A stretch of 24,357 nucleotides of DNA from a virus. A model generated the notes under the pieces. That model had not been told where the DNA came from. It searched no databases and saw nothing but the letters and a program-made list of their open reading frames with translations. Of this stretch, positions 11,729-20,277 are shown piece after piece (within the stretch, counting starts at the first letter, position 1; each line of letters begins with the position of its first letter). The stretch spans positions 1 through 24,357 of the IMG/VR virus record IMGVR_UViG_3300019360_000040. One strand, written 5' to 3'. The position numbers were made by a program, and so were the translations under genes.

Positions 11729-11945
11729 CAATTACAGGCGCATTGTCGTTCGCTTGGATGAAGTCCTGAAAGCGCAAGGGCGCACCCGTTACTGGCTGGC
11801 GCAACAGACCGGTATCAGTGAAAATCAACTCAGCCGCATCGCCACACAAAAATCGAGCGGCATTATGTACGAAACGCTGGCGACCATTTGCGACGTGCTG
11901 GATTGCGACATCGGCGAGGTGCTGACACTCGTGCCGCGCAACTGA
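11724..11945 (+). CDS. XRE/Cro-family helix-turn-helix regulator, 73 aa
   Basis: This is a compact single-domain Cro/C1-type protein. The helix-turn-helix spans about residues 22-45 (RYWLAQQTGISENQLSRIA), followed by the helix YETLATICDVLDCDIGEVL that is typical of short YozG-like XRE repressors. It is likely a homodimeric DNA binder acting on its own control region. The palindrome TACAGACCTGTA at 11660-11671 lies just upstream. It sits at the border between early/modification genes and the late genes, so it could time that switch (inference). Confidence 0.88.
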   Translation: MHNYRRIVVRLDEVLKAQGRTRYWLAQQTGISENQLSRIATQKSSGIMYETLATICDVLDCDIGEVLTLVPRN

Positions 11946-11976
11946 CGCTCCTACGCGCCTCGCGCCCTCATGTCCG

Positions 11977-12801
11977 GTGAGCAAACAAGCCCTTTCTGCA
12001 AAACATCGCAAGCCGAAAAACCCGGAGCGTCCGGTCTGCGGCGCAAAACTGAAAAACGGCAAAGGCCGCTGCCCGATCAACATTCTCTACCCGAATGGCA
12101 GATGCCGCGTCCACGGCGGACCGACGCCAGCCGGCATCGCCGCGCCAAATTTCAAGCATGGTCGCCGCTCGCGCTATCAGCCCTTCTTTGTCGGCGCCGG
12201 CTTGGAGCAGGTCGTCAAGGAAGAACTTGGCGACTTGCAACTGCACTCTTCCGACGACGCTCTTGAGCTATTGCAACGGCGGGTCATGCTGCTGTTGAGT
12301 CGTGGCTACGGGATTGAATTTCTCAGTGCGTTGCTGAAAGGCTGGGACGTGCTGGAAAAAGCCTTGCTCGACAAAGATGCTGAAGCGCAGCGCCGCGCCC
12401 TCGTGGTCTTGCGCGACCTCATCAAAGAAGGCGGCGCAGAAGCCGGGCGCTGGAAAGAGATTTACCGGCTGGAAGAGCAGATGGATAAGCTGCGTGACCG
12501 CGCCAGCCAGAAGGAATACCGCCATCACAAATTGCAGATCGAGCGGCAGAAGCTGGTGCGCGTCGAACTCGTCAAGCAGCTGATGAGCGGGCTGGTCTAC
12601 GCCGCCAAAGATGTTATCCGGCAGGCGCTCGATGAAGCCGGACGCCCCGATTTAGCGCAGGATGCTATCACCGCACTTTTTAACGAATACTGCCGTTTCG
12701 CCGGAAGCGGACCTAAACAACTGGATTCAGGAGAAGATTCTCGACGGGCAGACTCCGAAGCAGTTGCTGCGGAGTGGCAGGCAACCGCCGAACCTGCTTG
12801 A
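11977..12801 (+). CDS. Putative terminase small subunit with N-terminal zinc motif, 274 aa
   Basis: Position directly before the large terminase and overlap with it suggest the DNA-recognition subunit of the packaging motor. The N-terminus carries a Cys/His motif, C21, C32, C43 and H46 (CGAKLKNGKGRC...NGRCRVHGG), then PTPAGIAAPNFKHGRRS, a combination I know from small proteins beside phage terminases. The rest is helical with a long coiled-coil-like segment (residues about 140-200, with EEQMDKLRDRASQKEYRHHK). The start is GTG at 11977 with a poor ribosome binding site. An ATG at 11970 is in another frame. The subunit call is by context. Confidence 0.7.
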   Translation: MSKQALSAKHRKPKNPERPVCGAKLKNGKGRCPINILYPNGRCRVHGGPTPAGIAAPNFKHGRRSRYQPFFVGAGLEQVVKEELGDLQLHSSDDALELLQRRVMLLLSRGYGIEFLSALLKGWDVLEKALLDKDAEAQRRALVVLRDLIKEGGAEAGRWKEIYRLEEQMDKLRDRASQKEYRHHKLQIERQKLVRVELVKQLMSGLVYAAKDVIRQALDEAGRPDLAQDAITALFNEYCRFAGSGPKQLDSGEDSRRADSEAVAAEWQATAEPA

Positions 12802-14155
12802 ACGGGAGCGCCGGGCACGACAAGGCAGGGGCGAGAAAAAAGAGCCGCCGACCTTCCGCGGCGCCAATCTGGAAGCCCAAACCACAATCCTGCACGAATG
12901 GTTGCTTTCCGGTCCGGCAGAAACCGGCAAGACGTTTGCCGCGCTCTGGCTATTGGATTCACTGCTGCGGCAAACCGCAAAGGCGCAGGCGATTTTAGCT
13001 CGCAAACTCCAGGTCTCAATCTGGGGGACGGTTCTTATCACCTATCAACGCATTCAGGATCTACGGGGGGCGATGGGGGATAAGCCTGTCATGGCTTATG
13101 GCGGGCAAAAGCCTGAATGGTACGACTATCCGAATGGCGCGCGACTGTGGATTGGCGGCTTGGACAATCCGCAAAAAATCCTTTCCGGTGAACGCGATTT
13201 CATCTACATCAACCAGGCGGAAGAATTTACGATTGACGACTGGGAAACGCTGCTGACGCGCTGTACCGGACGCGGCGCGGTAACGCCAACCCCGATGCTC
13301 TTTGGCGATTGCAATCCGGGCGCCGAAGATCACTGGATTCTGAAACGTCCGACGCTCAAGCTCTTTCACAGCAAACACCTTGATAACCCGGCGCTCTATG
13401 ATGAGGACGGCAGGTTGACAGCGCAGGGTAAGCGCACGATAACAACCTTGCGGTCGCTCACCGGCATTCGTAAAGCCCGCCTGTGTGACGGACTGTGGGT
13501 TGGCGCCGAAGGGCAATACTTTGAGGTCTGGGACGCTGACCTGCATACCTCTGAAGCCTTCGAGATTCCAGAAGACTGGCCGGTTTGGGGCGCTCTGGAT
13601 TATGGCTGGGCACACCCCACTGCCTTCGGACTCTTCACGCAAGACAATGACGGGGTGATTTATCTTGTCGGCGAACACATTCAGCATAAATGGCTAGCGC
13701 CACAACACTGCAAAGCGATTCGTCGGCTGGCGGAAGGCGCCGGAATCCACTGGCGCCGGGTTCGTCAGATTGTTGCCGGTCACGATGTTTTTCAACAGCG
13801 CGGCGCCAGCGACGGGAAAACGATTGCCGATCAATACAGGGACGCGACAGACCCGGAAACGGGCGACTTTATCGGGATGAACCTTGAAAAGGCGACGATT
13901 GACCGCATCACCGGCGCCCAGGAATTACTTGCCCGTTTGGGGAACCCGGAAGTGGGAATCAAACCGACGCTTAAATTTTTCAACAACTGTCGTCGAACGA
14001 TTGCCTCGATGACGCGCATGGTTTGTGACCCCCGTGACCCCGAAGATGTTAAGAAGGTTAATGCCGACGTCAATGGCGAGGGTGGCGACGACGAATTCGA
14101 CATGTGCCGCTATGGCGCTATGGTTAAGGCTGTTTACGTTCCTTCCGTTTATTAA
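12662..14155 (+). CDS. terL: Terminase large subunit (ATPase-nuclease), up to 497 aa
   Basis: The DNA-packaging motor is clear. Walker A is GPAETGKT (84-91), Walker B is FIYINQAEE (180-188), the coupling motif is FGDCNP (214-219), and the RNase H-like nuclease has D313 in GALDYGWAHP, D375 in AGHDVF and the acidic cluster GGDDEFDMCRYG (474-485). The first ATG (12662) would overlap the small subunit by 140 bases, and the first 50 or so residues are not typical. A TTG near 12759 or another internal codon may be the true start. The portal ATG follows the stop by 2 bases. Confidence 0.93.
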   Translation: MLSPHFLTNTAVSPEADLNNWIQEKILDGQTPKQLLRSGRQPPNLLERERRARQGRGEKKEPPTFRGANLEAQTTILHEWLLSGPAETGKTFAALWLLDSLLRQTAKAQAILARKLQVSIWGTVLITYQRIQDLRGAMGDKPVMAYGGQKPEWYDYPNGARLWIGGLDNPQKILSGERDFIYINQAEEFTIDDWETLLTRCTGRGAVTPTPMLFGDCNPGAEDHWILKRPTLKLFHSKHLDNPALYDEDGRLTAQGKRTITTLRSLTGIRKARLCDGLWVGAEGQYFEVWDADLHTSEAFEIPEDWPVWGALDYGWAHPTAFGLFTQDNDGVIYLVGEHIQHKWLAPQHCKAIRRLAEGAGIHWRRVRQIVAGHDVFQQRGASDGKTIADQYRDATDPETGDFIGMNLEKATIDRITGAQELLARLGNPEVGIKPTLKFFNNCRRTIASMTRMVCDPRDPEDVKKVNADVNGEGGDDEFDMCRYGAMVKAVYVPSVY

Positions 14156-14157
14156 CG

Positions 14158-15441
14158 ATGTCATTGTGGAATTCCGTTAAAGGCGCGTTTCGGCGCGCCA
14201 CCGTGGCCTTCAGTATTGTCCCGAATTACTTTGCCAATGTTCGCTGGCTGATTTCCAGTCAGTACTTGAACCTGGTTAAGGAGGGCTATAAAAAGAATTC
14301 CGTCGTTTATTCTTGTGTACGTCTGCTGTCGCAATCAGTCCCTGAAGCGCCATTAAAATTCTACCGGCAAAATGATGGCATGGAGACCGAAGCGCCGGAG
14401 CATGAATTCCGTGAGCTTATCCGCCATCCGAATGCGCTGCAAACCGAGTACGAATTCTGGGAACTCACGGTTATCCAGCTCTCCATGGTTGGACAGTCCT
14501 ATTGGTGGAAGCAGCGCGGCAAAAGCGGGCGAGTGATCGCCCTCTGGCCCCTCAGACCCGACCGCGTTACGCCGATTTACACGAATCAGTTGCCACCGCT
14601 GCAAGCGTGGTATTACAACCTGGAAGGCACACTTTATGAGCTTCCGGCTGATGATGTTCTGAACTTCAACTACCCTGACCCTGATGATGTAACCGGCGGC
14701 ATTGTGGAAGGTTTTGGACCGGCACAGGCGCTCAGGCGCGATGCCGATATTGACAATCAGGCGACGCGCTTTGCCTTCGCTTTGTTGAATAATTACGCCA
14801 TGCCTGGCACGGTGCTGACCACGAAAGCCAAGCTGGACCAAAAGCAAGCCGATGAGTTGAAAGAGCGATTTGCCCGCAAATACGGGCAAATGCATATCGG
14901 CGAACCGGCGGTCATTGACGGCGATACGACGATCCAGCAGCTGTCATTTAATCTCCGCGATTTGCAATTCAGTGGACTGCGCGATAACGATGAAGCGCGA
15001 ATCTGCGCGGGCTTTGGGGTCCCGGCGGTTCTGGTAGGCGTTAAAGTTGGGTTGGAAAAAGCTCACTTTTCCAACCAGCGGGAGGCACGCGAGTTTTTTG
15101 CCGAGACGACGCTGTCGATTCTCTGGACTAGGCTTGCCGACCGCATTAACGCCGACCCGGATTTCAGTGAGCCTAATTTACAGGCGCGCTTTGATACCTC
15201 GAATGTCCGCTCCCTGCAAGGACAGCATAACGAACATGCGACCCGTTATTACGACGGGCTGAAACTCGGCGCCGTAACCATCAATGAATATCGAACCAAA
15301 GGTTTGCGCCTGCCGTCCTTGCCGGATTGTGATGTCCGGGTAATGCCGACGACGTTTATGGAGGTTGGCGATGGCGGGCTGCCCGTGCTGCCGGTGGTTG
15401 ATGAGCCGGTGAAGCCAAATGGCGCGGCGAAGCCGAATTAG
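14158..15441 (+). CDS. Portal protein (HK97-type), 427 aa
   Basis: Twelve copies form the ring through which DNA enters the capsid. Recognisable portal features are NSVVYSCVRLLSQSVPEAPLKFY at about 43-65, WWKQRGKSGRVIALWPLRPDRV at about 119-140, the YELPADDVLNFNYPD segment, QQLSFNLRDLQFSGLRD with DNDEARICAGFGVPAVLVG at about 260-295, and the later LADRINADPDF. The C-terminal tail is Pro- and Val-rich. It is close-packed between terminase and protease as in HK97-like phages. No clear ribosome binding site is visible, so it may be coupled to terL. Confidence 0.95.
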   Translation: MSLWNSVKGAFRRATVAFSIVPNYFANVRWLISSQYLNLVKEGYKKNSVVYSCVRLLSQSVPEAPLKFYRQNDGMETEAPEHEFRELIRHPNALQTEYEFWELTVIQLSMVGQSYWWKQRGKSGRVIALWPLRPDRVTPIYTNQLPPLQAWYYNLEGTLYELPADDVLNFNYPDPDDVTGGIVEGFGPAQALRRDADIDNQATRFAFALLNNYAMPGTVLTTKAKLDQKQADELKERFARKYGQMHIGEPAVIDGDTTIQQLSFNLRDLQFSGLRDNDEARICAGFGVPAVLVGVKVGLEKAHFSNQREAREFFAETTLSILWTRLADRINADPDFSEPNLQARFDTSNVRSLQGQHNEHATRYYDGLKLGAVTINEYRTKGLRLPSLPDCDVRVMPTTFMEVGDGGLPVLPVVDEPVKPNGAAKPN

Positions 15442-15517
15442 GACGAGTATATGGTGATTGAAGCTGGCGCAATGTATTCTTGCTAAATCGTCTTGCGGAC
15501 ATTTTCACCAAACCATA

Positions 15518-17251
15518 ATGAACTATTCCTCCACGCAGTTTGAACTGCCGGATTATCTCGCCAAAAAGGTGCGCCGTTTGGGAACAGGCATCCCCGACGA
15601 TGAACTGGCGGCGGACGGTCGTGAAGCGCTCACCCATATCACCGTCAAATACGGCATCCACACGACGGACGTGGAGCTGGTGCAGCTTACGCTCGATAAG
15701 CAAGCGCCAGTCGCCGTGACGTTCGGCAAAACCGCGCTGTTCAAAGCCTCGGAGTCGGGAACCGATGTTGACGTGCTGTATGTTTCGGTTATCAGCCCGG
15801 AACTGGAAGCCCTGAACCAAAAACTAACCGAGCGACTGGCTCATACCACGACGCAATCATCTTATGTGCCCCACATCACAATTGCCTATCTCAAAGCAGG
15901 TGAAGGCGAAAAATATGTCGGCAGCGAATTTCTTGCGGCGCAGGAGTTTACCTTTACCCTTCTGACGTTTGCTGCTTCTGACGGGAATCGCTATTCGATT
16001 TATCTGAGCAACGACGGAGTAAAAACAATGTTTGAAGCAGTCAAATTCACCAACGACGAGAAGACGGAAATCACCGGACCGGGCATCCCTTTCGGCGGGC
16101 CGTTTAAGAACCGCGCTGGCGAAGATTCCGATTTGCATGGTGAGTTTTTCACCAAGAATACCAACTTTGCCTTTGATTGGTTCCAGGAGCGTCCGCTGCT
16201 TTACCAACATGGCAAAGACAATGACGTAAAGCTGGTTCCGGTCGGGCGCGTCAAGAGCTGGATGGTCGGCGACAAAGCCGTCACCACGCAAGCCATTCTC
16301 GATAAAAATAGCGAATACTTTGAGGCGATCCGGGAGGCGGTAGATAAAGGCGGTCTCTACTTCTCGTCCGGCGCCATGGGGCATCTGGTGCAGATTGACA
16401 AGCAGACTGGTGAGATTAAGACCTGGCCGTGGGTCGAACTCAGTCTCACGCCGACACCCGCCAATTTCTACGCCTCGGTGGATTTCGTCACAGCGCAAAA
16501 GCATTTCAAAGACGCCGGCATCGAATTCAATCTGACCGACCCTGCTGCCGACAAGCAACCTGCCGATAAAAAATCGTCCGGGCGGCTGGTCATTGCCGGC
16601 GTAAAGAGCCTCTTTGACGACGTACTGGCAGAGATCATGGAGCCGGATATGTGGCAACTTTATAACGCCTACATTCGGGTTGTCTGCCAGATCAAGCAAC
16701 TGCATGGTGTCACGGAAGGCACATCCGTGTCTATAAATCCGGAGGCTATGCTAGATGAAGCTGTGGCGCAATTTATGGGGCTGTTGCGTGAAGTCTCCCT
16801 CAAGTTTATCAGCGACGAGTCGGATAATTATTACCCATACCGGAGCGTCGAACTCGAAAAAATCAAAGCGCTAATTGACGCGAAACAAGACGGGGCGATG
16901 GTGCGCCTCAGTCTGGTGGACCACTCCGCTGCGGTGATGGCTGCCAACGAGGAGTTATTCGGGCGTGTGAAGGTAATCTGCACCGAGCGAGTAAAGGACG
17001 GCCGGGTGTTATCGGCGGCAAACCGTGACAAGCTGCGAACCTTGCATACCAAGATCGGCGAAGCGCATTCGCAGATGGGTGACCTGCTGGACCAGACCGA
17101 ACCGAAGAAAGCGGAAGCAGAAATGGCTGATAAGATGATAGAGCAGCCGGACAGTAAAAAGTCCGATGGCGCTCTATTGCTCAAAGCCCGCGCGCTATCG
17201 TTATTGGCATTTCAGAGCGGCGATGCCGCAACGGAGATAATCAATGATTAA
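15518..17251 (+). CDS. Fusion: 2H phosphoesterase - prohead protease - scaffold, about 577 aa
   Basis: Three parts lie in one frame. Residues 1-170 are a 2H phosphoesterase domain with two HxT motifs, H40-I-T42 (ALTHITVKYGI) and H119-I-T121 (YVPHITIAYLK). Residues 171-330 are a head maturation protease: H231 in LLYQHGKDNDVKLVPVGRV, the GGLYFSSGAMGH motif with Ser283/284, and WPWVELSLTPTPA at 303-315. Residues 330-577 are a helical scaffold-like region ending in RVLSAANRDKLRTLHTKIG-type coiled coil. ATG 15518 (MNYSSTQFELPDY) is preferred; TTG 15458 would add 20 residues. An internal ATG at 16028 with a good ribosome binding site would give protease-scaffold alone. The 2H fold is shared with phage Acb1, which cuts CBASS cyclic nucleotides. 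The substrate here is unknown. Confidence 0.88.
   Translation: MNYSSTQFELPDYLAKKVRRLGTGIPDDELAADGREALTHITVKYGIHTTDVELVQLTLDKQAPVAVTFGKTALFKASESGTDVDVLYVSVISPELEALNQKLTERLAHTTTQSSYVPHITIAYLKAGEGEKYVGSEFLAAQEFTFTLLTFAASDGNRYSIYLSNDGVKTMFEAVKFTNDEKTEITGPGIPFGGPFKNRAGEDSDLHGEFFTKNTNFAFDWFQERPLLYQHGKDNDVKLVPVGRVKSWMVGDKAVTTQAILDKNSEYFEAIREAVDKGGLYFSSGAMGHLVQIDKQTGEIKTWPWVELSLTPTPANFYASVDFVTAQKHFKDAGIEFNLTDPAADKQPADKKSSGRLVIAGVKSLFDDVLAEIMEPDMWQLYNAYIRVVCQIKQLHGVTEGTSVSINPEAMLDEAVAQFMGLLREVSLKFISDESDNYYPYRSVELEKIKALIDAKQDGAMVRLSLVDHSAAVMAANEELFGRVKVICTERVKDGRVLSAANRDKLRTLHTKIGEAHSQMGDLLDQTEPKKAEAEMADKMIEQPDSKKSDGALLLKARALSLLAFQSGDAATEIIND
16016..16030 (+). promoter_or_regulatory. Internal ribosome binding site and start codon inside the protease fusion
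   Basis: GGAG (16016-16019) stands 8 bases before an in-frame ATG (16028-16030) exactly at the border between the 2H domain and the prohead protease. This spacing is better than at either candidate start of the full-length fusion. It predicts that most protease-scaffold is made without the 2H domain and that the full-length protein is a minor product. Confidence 0.7.
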
Positions 17252-18632
17252 AGAGATTCAGAAAAAATTACAGACGGAAATGTCTGCCATTAAAGCCATC
17301 ACCGATCGCTATGCCGGTAAATCCGAGGATATGACCGAGGAGGACCGGCAGCAACTCATGCAGCATGTCACCAAGGGTGAAGCCTACCGCCAGGAGATCG
17401 AATCGTTGCAGAAAGCCGAGGCGTTGAAAGAATTCGCCGATGAGCCTGCTTCCACTCTGCCGCTGGCTGGCATTCAGGCGCAGCCCGGACAGATCAAGAT
17501 GGAAGGCAGTTATGAATCGGGGCTGACGGTGTTTGAGCGCGAGTTCAATAACCGCGACCGCGTGGCGCGTGAAATCCGTATGGCGTATGAGGAAGGCGAA
17601 TGCCGGGTTGATGATAAGACGCTGGCGGCTACCTCCACCAAAGATTACCGGGATTCCTACCGCGCTTATCTGCGAAAGGGGAAAGAAGGCGTCACCAGTA
17701 ATCAATTGAAGACCCTTCAGGAAGGCTCGGATACGGCAGGTGGTTTCCTGGTGCCGCCCGATATCCTCAACCGCGTCATTGCCAAAAAGCCGACGCCGAC
17801 CAGGATTGCCGGACGAGTGACGCGCTTACAGACCATGCGTGACCGGCTGCTCATCCCCAAGGTCAATTACACGACCGATGACCTGTACACCACCGGCATT
17901 CGCGTCACCTGGACGGGTGAAATCCCGGCGTCGGCAACCACGCATCGCGTCACCGACCCGATCTTTGGGCAGGTGGCGATTCCGATTCACACCGCCATGC
18001 TGTCGATGCCGATAACCAACGACATGATCGAAGACAGCAGCTTTCCGCTGGTGGAATGGTCAAGCGGCAAATTCGCCGAGACCATTGATTTACTGTACGA
18101 CAATATGATCCTGAATGGCAACGGCATCGGGCAGCCGTTCGGTATTCTCAACAATCCCGGTGGCGCTAATCAACCGGCGGTGGTGGTTTCAACCAACGGC
18201 TCGGCGGTCACCTGGGCCGGCTTGCAGAACATCGCCTTTGCGGTGCCGGAGCAGTACGACGACGACTGTGTATGGATCTTCAATAAAACCAGCACGGCGC
18301 TCGCCATCTCCAAGTTGGTAGACGGACAATCGCGCCCGTTCTGGAGCATGGGCTATGAAGACAGCGGTTTGATTCCGTCAATCAAGAATCGCCCGTTACT
18401 CGGCTACCCGGTGCTCTATAGCGGCTTTGCCCCGAATATCGCCGCCAATGCCTTTCCTTACATCTTCGGCGATCCGAAGGGCTACTACCACGTTGACCGC
18501 ATCGGCTTCTCGATTCAGGTGTTGAATGAACTCTACGCCGAATCGAATCAGAAACTGCTGCTCGGACGTGTCCGCTTTGGCGGGCAGGTTGCAGAAGACT
18601 GGCGGTTGAAGATCGGCAAATGCAGCGCCTAA
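17244..18632 (+). CDS. Major capsid protein (HK97 fold), 462 aa
   Basis: The N-terminal ~110 residues are a charged coiled-coil delta domain (KEIQKKLQTEMSAIKAITDR and so on), normally removed by the prohead protease. The HK97 core follows from about GSDTAGGFLVPPDILNRVIA, with TRLQTMRDRLLIPKV, the A-domain region, LYDNMILNGNGIGQPFGILN and the terminal strands LLLGRVRFGGQVAEDWRL. The gene overlaps the protease fusion by 8 bases, so it is translated in coupling with it. Two hairpins follow the stop. Confidence 0.95.
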   Translation: MIKEIQKKLQTEMSAIKAITDRYAGKSEDMTEEDRQQLMQHVTKGEAYRQEIESLQKAEALKEFADEPASTLPLAGIQAQPGQIKMEGSYESGLTVFEREFNNRDRVAREIRMAYEEGECRVDDKTLAATSTKDYRDSYRAYLRKGKEGVTSNQLKTLQEGSDTAGGFLVPPDILNRVIAKKPTPTRIAGRVTRLQTMRDRLLIPKVNYTTDDLYTTGIRVTWTGEIPASATTHRVTDPIFGQVAIPIHTAMLSMPITNDMIEDSSFPLVEWSSGKFAETIDLLYDNMILNGNGIGQPFGILNNPGGANQPAVVVSTNGSAVTWAGLQNIAFAVPEQYDDDCVWIFNKTSTALAISKLVDGQSRPFWSMGYEDSGLIPSIKNRPLLGYPVLYSGFAPNIAANAFPYIFGDPKGYYHVDRIGFSIQVLNELYAESNQKLLLGRVRFGGQVAEDWRLKIGKCSA

Positions 18633-18644
18633 TAGCGGAAGTCA

Positions 18645-18721
18645 GTAGTCAGTAGACTACGAGGCGATTTCTGATTCAGGGATAACAAGCAAAGGCAGGG
18701 AAGGGTAATGGCTCTTCCCTG
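18645..18721 (+). terminator. Two hairpins after the capsid gene
   Basis: GTAGTC/GACTAC (18645-18660, loop AGTA) is followed by CAGGGAAG (18696-18703) pairing with CTTCCCTG (18714-18721) around a 10-base loop. No strong T-run follows, so they may be partial terminators or protect the abundant capsid mRNA. Confidence 0.5.
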
Positions 18722-18744
18722 TTGCATCACAAGGAGAAAAGATC

Positions 18745-19164
18745 ATGCTTTATCATTTACTTTCGGCAGTGGGCTTACTGAAAGCCATGCTGATGACCGC
18801 AATTACCGCCGCTGCCAACAACAGCGCCGTGATTGACTGCCTGGGCTATGAACGGGCGGTGGTAATTTTCCACTCGAAACCAAGTGGCTCCGGCACGACT
18901 TCCGATTGCAAGTTGCAGGACGGCGACCAATCCGACGGCTCGGATGCGGCGGATATCACCAGCGCGACCTTTACTCAGGTAACGACCGCCGGTGGCGAGA
19001 AGGCGCAGTTCATGGAGGTCAATCTGGCGAAGCGCAAACGCTATTTGCGAGCGGTTCATACCGGCGCAGGGGGTTCGGCAGCCGGTCAGGCTTCTGTTGA
19101 AATTATCCTCTATCGTCCGCGCTATGCCGGCGTATCGCAAGACCTTACGGTTATCTCAATTTAA
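18745..19164 (+). CDS. Probable capsid decoration or head-associated protein, 139 aa
   Basis: It is placed right after the capsid gene, where decoration proteins are usually encoded. The sequence has the pattern of small head-surface proteins: a hydrophobic start, then YERAVVIFHSKPSGSGTTSD, DGDQSDGSDAADITSATFTQ, KRKRYLRAVHTGAGGSAAGQ and a final VEIILYRPRYAG. It is beta-rich with Gly/Ser loops. The start is well supported by AAGGAG with about 8 bases spacing. The role is by position and composition, not by a known motif. Confidence 0.7.
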   Translation: MLYHLLSAVGLLKAMLMTAITAAANNSAVIDCLGYERAVVIFHSKPSGSGTTSDCKLQDGDQSDGSDAADITSATFTQVTTAGGEKAQFMEVNLAKRKRYLRAVHTGAGGSAAGQASVEIILYRPRYAGVSQDLTVISI

Positions 19165-19187
19165 CCCTGTGTTGGTTCATCAACAGC

Positions 19188-19217
19188 GACAGGAGTAACT
19201 TGACGGTTACTCCTGTC
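19188..19217 (+). terminator. Perfect 12-bp hairpin between head genes
   Basis: GACAGGAGTAAC (19188-19199) pairs with GTTACTCCTGTC (19206-19217) around TTGACG. The left arm includes AGGAG, but no start codon follows at useful spacing. No T-run follows. It is a likely processing or partial termination site. Confidence 0.6.
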
Positions 19218-19237
19218 CACAGCATTCAAGGAGAGAT

Positions 19238-19444
19238 ATGCCTTATCCGCAACCCGGAGATACGGTGTTTATCAAAGGCACGGTAATCCGCACCCATAAT
19301 CTACAGGCAGACGAAGACCCGGCTCGCCAGTCCGTTGAGGCGCAGACCGCCGATGGACAGCATCTCTGGACTAACCTGGCAAACGTGGTGACCGCGCCGA
19401 ATGTGGTGACTGCGGAAGTGAAACCGAAGCCGAAATCGAAATAA
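19238..19444 (+). CDS. Small head-region protein, 68 aa
   Basis: ATG 19238 has AAGGAGAG just upstream. The protein, MPYPQPGDTVFIKGTVIRTH..., looks like a single small beta barrel (GDTVFIKGTVIR and GQHLWTNLANVV) with a Lys/Pro-rich tail (EVKPKPKSK). I do not recognise a function. Small proteins of this kind are common between decoration and connector genes. The next gene starts 3 bases after its stop region. Confidence 0.6.
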   Translation: MPYPQPGDTVFIKGTVIRTHNLQADEDPARQSVEAQTADGQHLWTNLANVVTAPNVVTAEVKPKPKSK

Positions 19445-19446
19445 CC

Positions 19447-20154
19447 ATGAGTTTAGCGGAAGACCCGATCTTGGGCGTCTCTTACATTGACCCGGAATAC
19501 TTCCTCCAGAACGCGCGGATATTCGGGTGTGAACGGGCGGTCGAAGGTCTGAATGCGCCCGAAGCGCTGCCGCTTCTGGCGTCCGCCAGTCGCAGAATTG
19601 ACGCCGAACTGGGGCGCAATTTCCTGCCCGATGAGATTCAGGAAAATCATGCATTTGACTCTGCGACGCGCCGCTGCGAGGTCAATTGCCCGCCGCTTCT
19701 GTCGCTTGTCAGTTTTAAAATCCGCAACAGCGCGGGACTTGTGACGAGCTACGCCGTGACTCCAGTTAGCGACGATGGCGAAAATAACATCATCTTCGGC
19801 TCTATCTTTTATAATCGCCAGCTAAACTATCTGGAACTGGCAAGTTCGGCAATTCAGTCGTCAGAAGCTGCTGCCGTAGGGATAGCAGAAACTCAGGTGG
19901 AAATTGTCTACACCAGTTACGCCGACGTGCCAAAAGAAGTGGCGGCAGCGACGGCCTATCTGGCGGCGCATCTGCTGAATGAAGCGAAAGCCAATAATAC
20001 CATCGCCCCGGGGATTGCCAGCCTGAAAGCCGATGATGTGGAAGTGAAAAGACTTGCGCAGTCAGGCTCGTCGTTTTCGAGCCGTCTGGATGAGTCCCTG
20101 CCCGCTATCGTCAAATCGCTGTTGAGTCCTTTTACTCGCGTGGTTTTAGCATAG
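19447..20154 (+). CDS. Head-tail connector (gp6/gp15-like adaptor), 235 aa
   Basis: The order portal-capsid-connector-stopper, the length and the helical N-terminus (YIDPEYFLQNARIFGCERAV... LLASASRRIDAELGRNF) match the ring-forming adaptor that binds the portal. The middle is beta-rich (FDSATRRCEVNCPPLLSLVS), and the C-terminal helix with YADVPKEVAAATAYLAAHLL is typical, because the adaptor family ends in such a helix plus a tail. Confidence in the exact homolog is moderate. Confidence 0.78.
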   Translation: MSLAEDPILGVSYIDPEYFLQNARIFGCERAVEGLNAPEALPLLASASRRIDAELGRNFLPDEIQENHAFDSATRRCEVNCPPLLSLVSFKIRNSAGLVTSYAVTPVSDDGENNIIFGSIFYNRQLNYLELASSAIQSSEAAAVGIAETQVEIVYTSYADVPKEVAAATAYLAAHLLNEAKANNTIAPGIASLKADDVEVKRLAQSGSSFSSRLDESLPAIVKSLLSPFTRVVLA

Positions 20155-20156
20155 AT

Positions 20157-20270
20157 ATGTCGCTCGCAAATCGGTCTGCCCGACTTTGTGACCTTAAAGC
20201 TACTGACTTGCTCAAGTCAGTAGGGGCGCTGGCGTACTTGGCGCGGCATTCCTTAGCCATCTTCAACTGA
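20157..20270 (+). CDS. Possible 37-aa peptide in a structural-gene gap
   Basis: ATG 20157 opens a 37-codon frame (MSLANRSARLCDLKATDLLK...) filling most of the 123-base gap between connector and stopper genes. No ribosome binding site is seen. A perfect hairpin lies inside it (20200-20223). I regard it as possible but weak; the gap may simply hold the hairpin. Confidence 0.2.
   Translation: MSLANRSARLCDLKATDLLKSVGALAYLARHSLAIFN
20200..20223 (+). terminator. Perfect 11-bp hairpin after the connector gene
   Basis: CTACTGACTTG pairs with CAAGTCAGTAG around only CT, so the tip must open slightly. No T-run follows. It is one of several hairpins at head-gene junctions and could tune transcript levels. 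Confidence 0.5.
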
Positions 20271-20277
20271 AATTCCG

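Noticed and set aside
15458-15517. TTG start adding 20 residues to the protease fusion
   Set aside because: The added stretch (KLAQCILAKSSCGHFHQTI) is not typical of 2H proteins, which I know to begin near SSTQxxLP. Kept only as an alternative.
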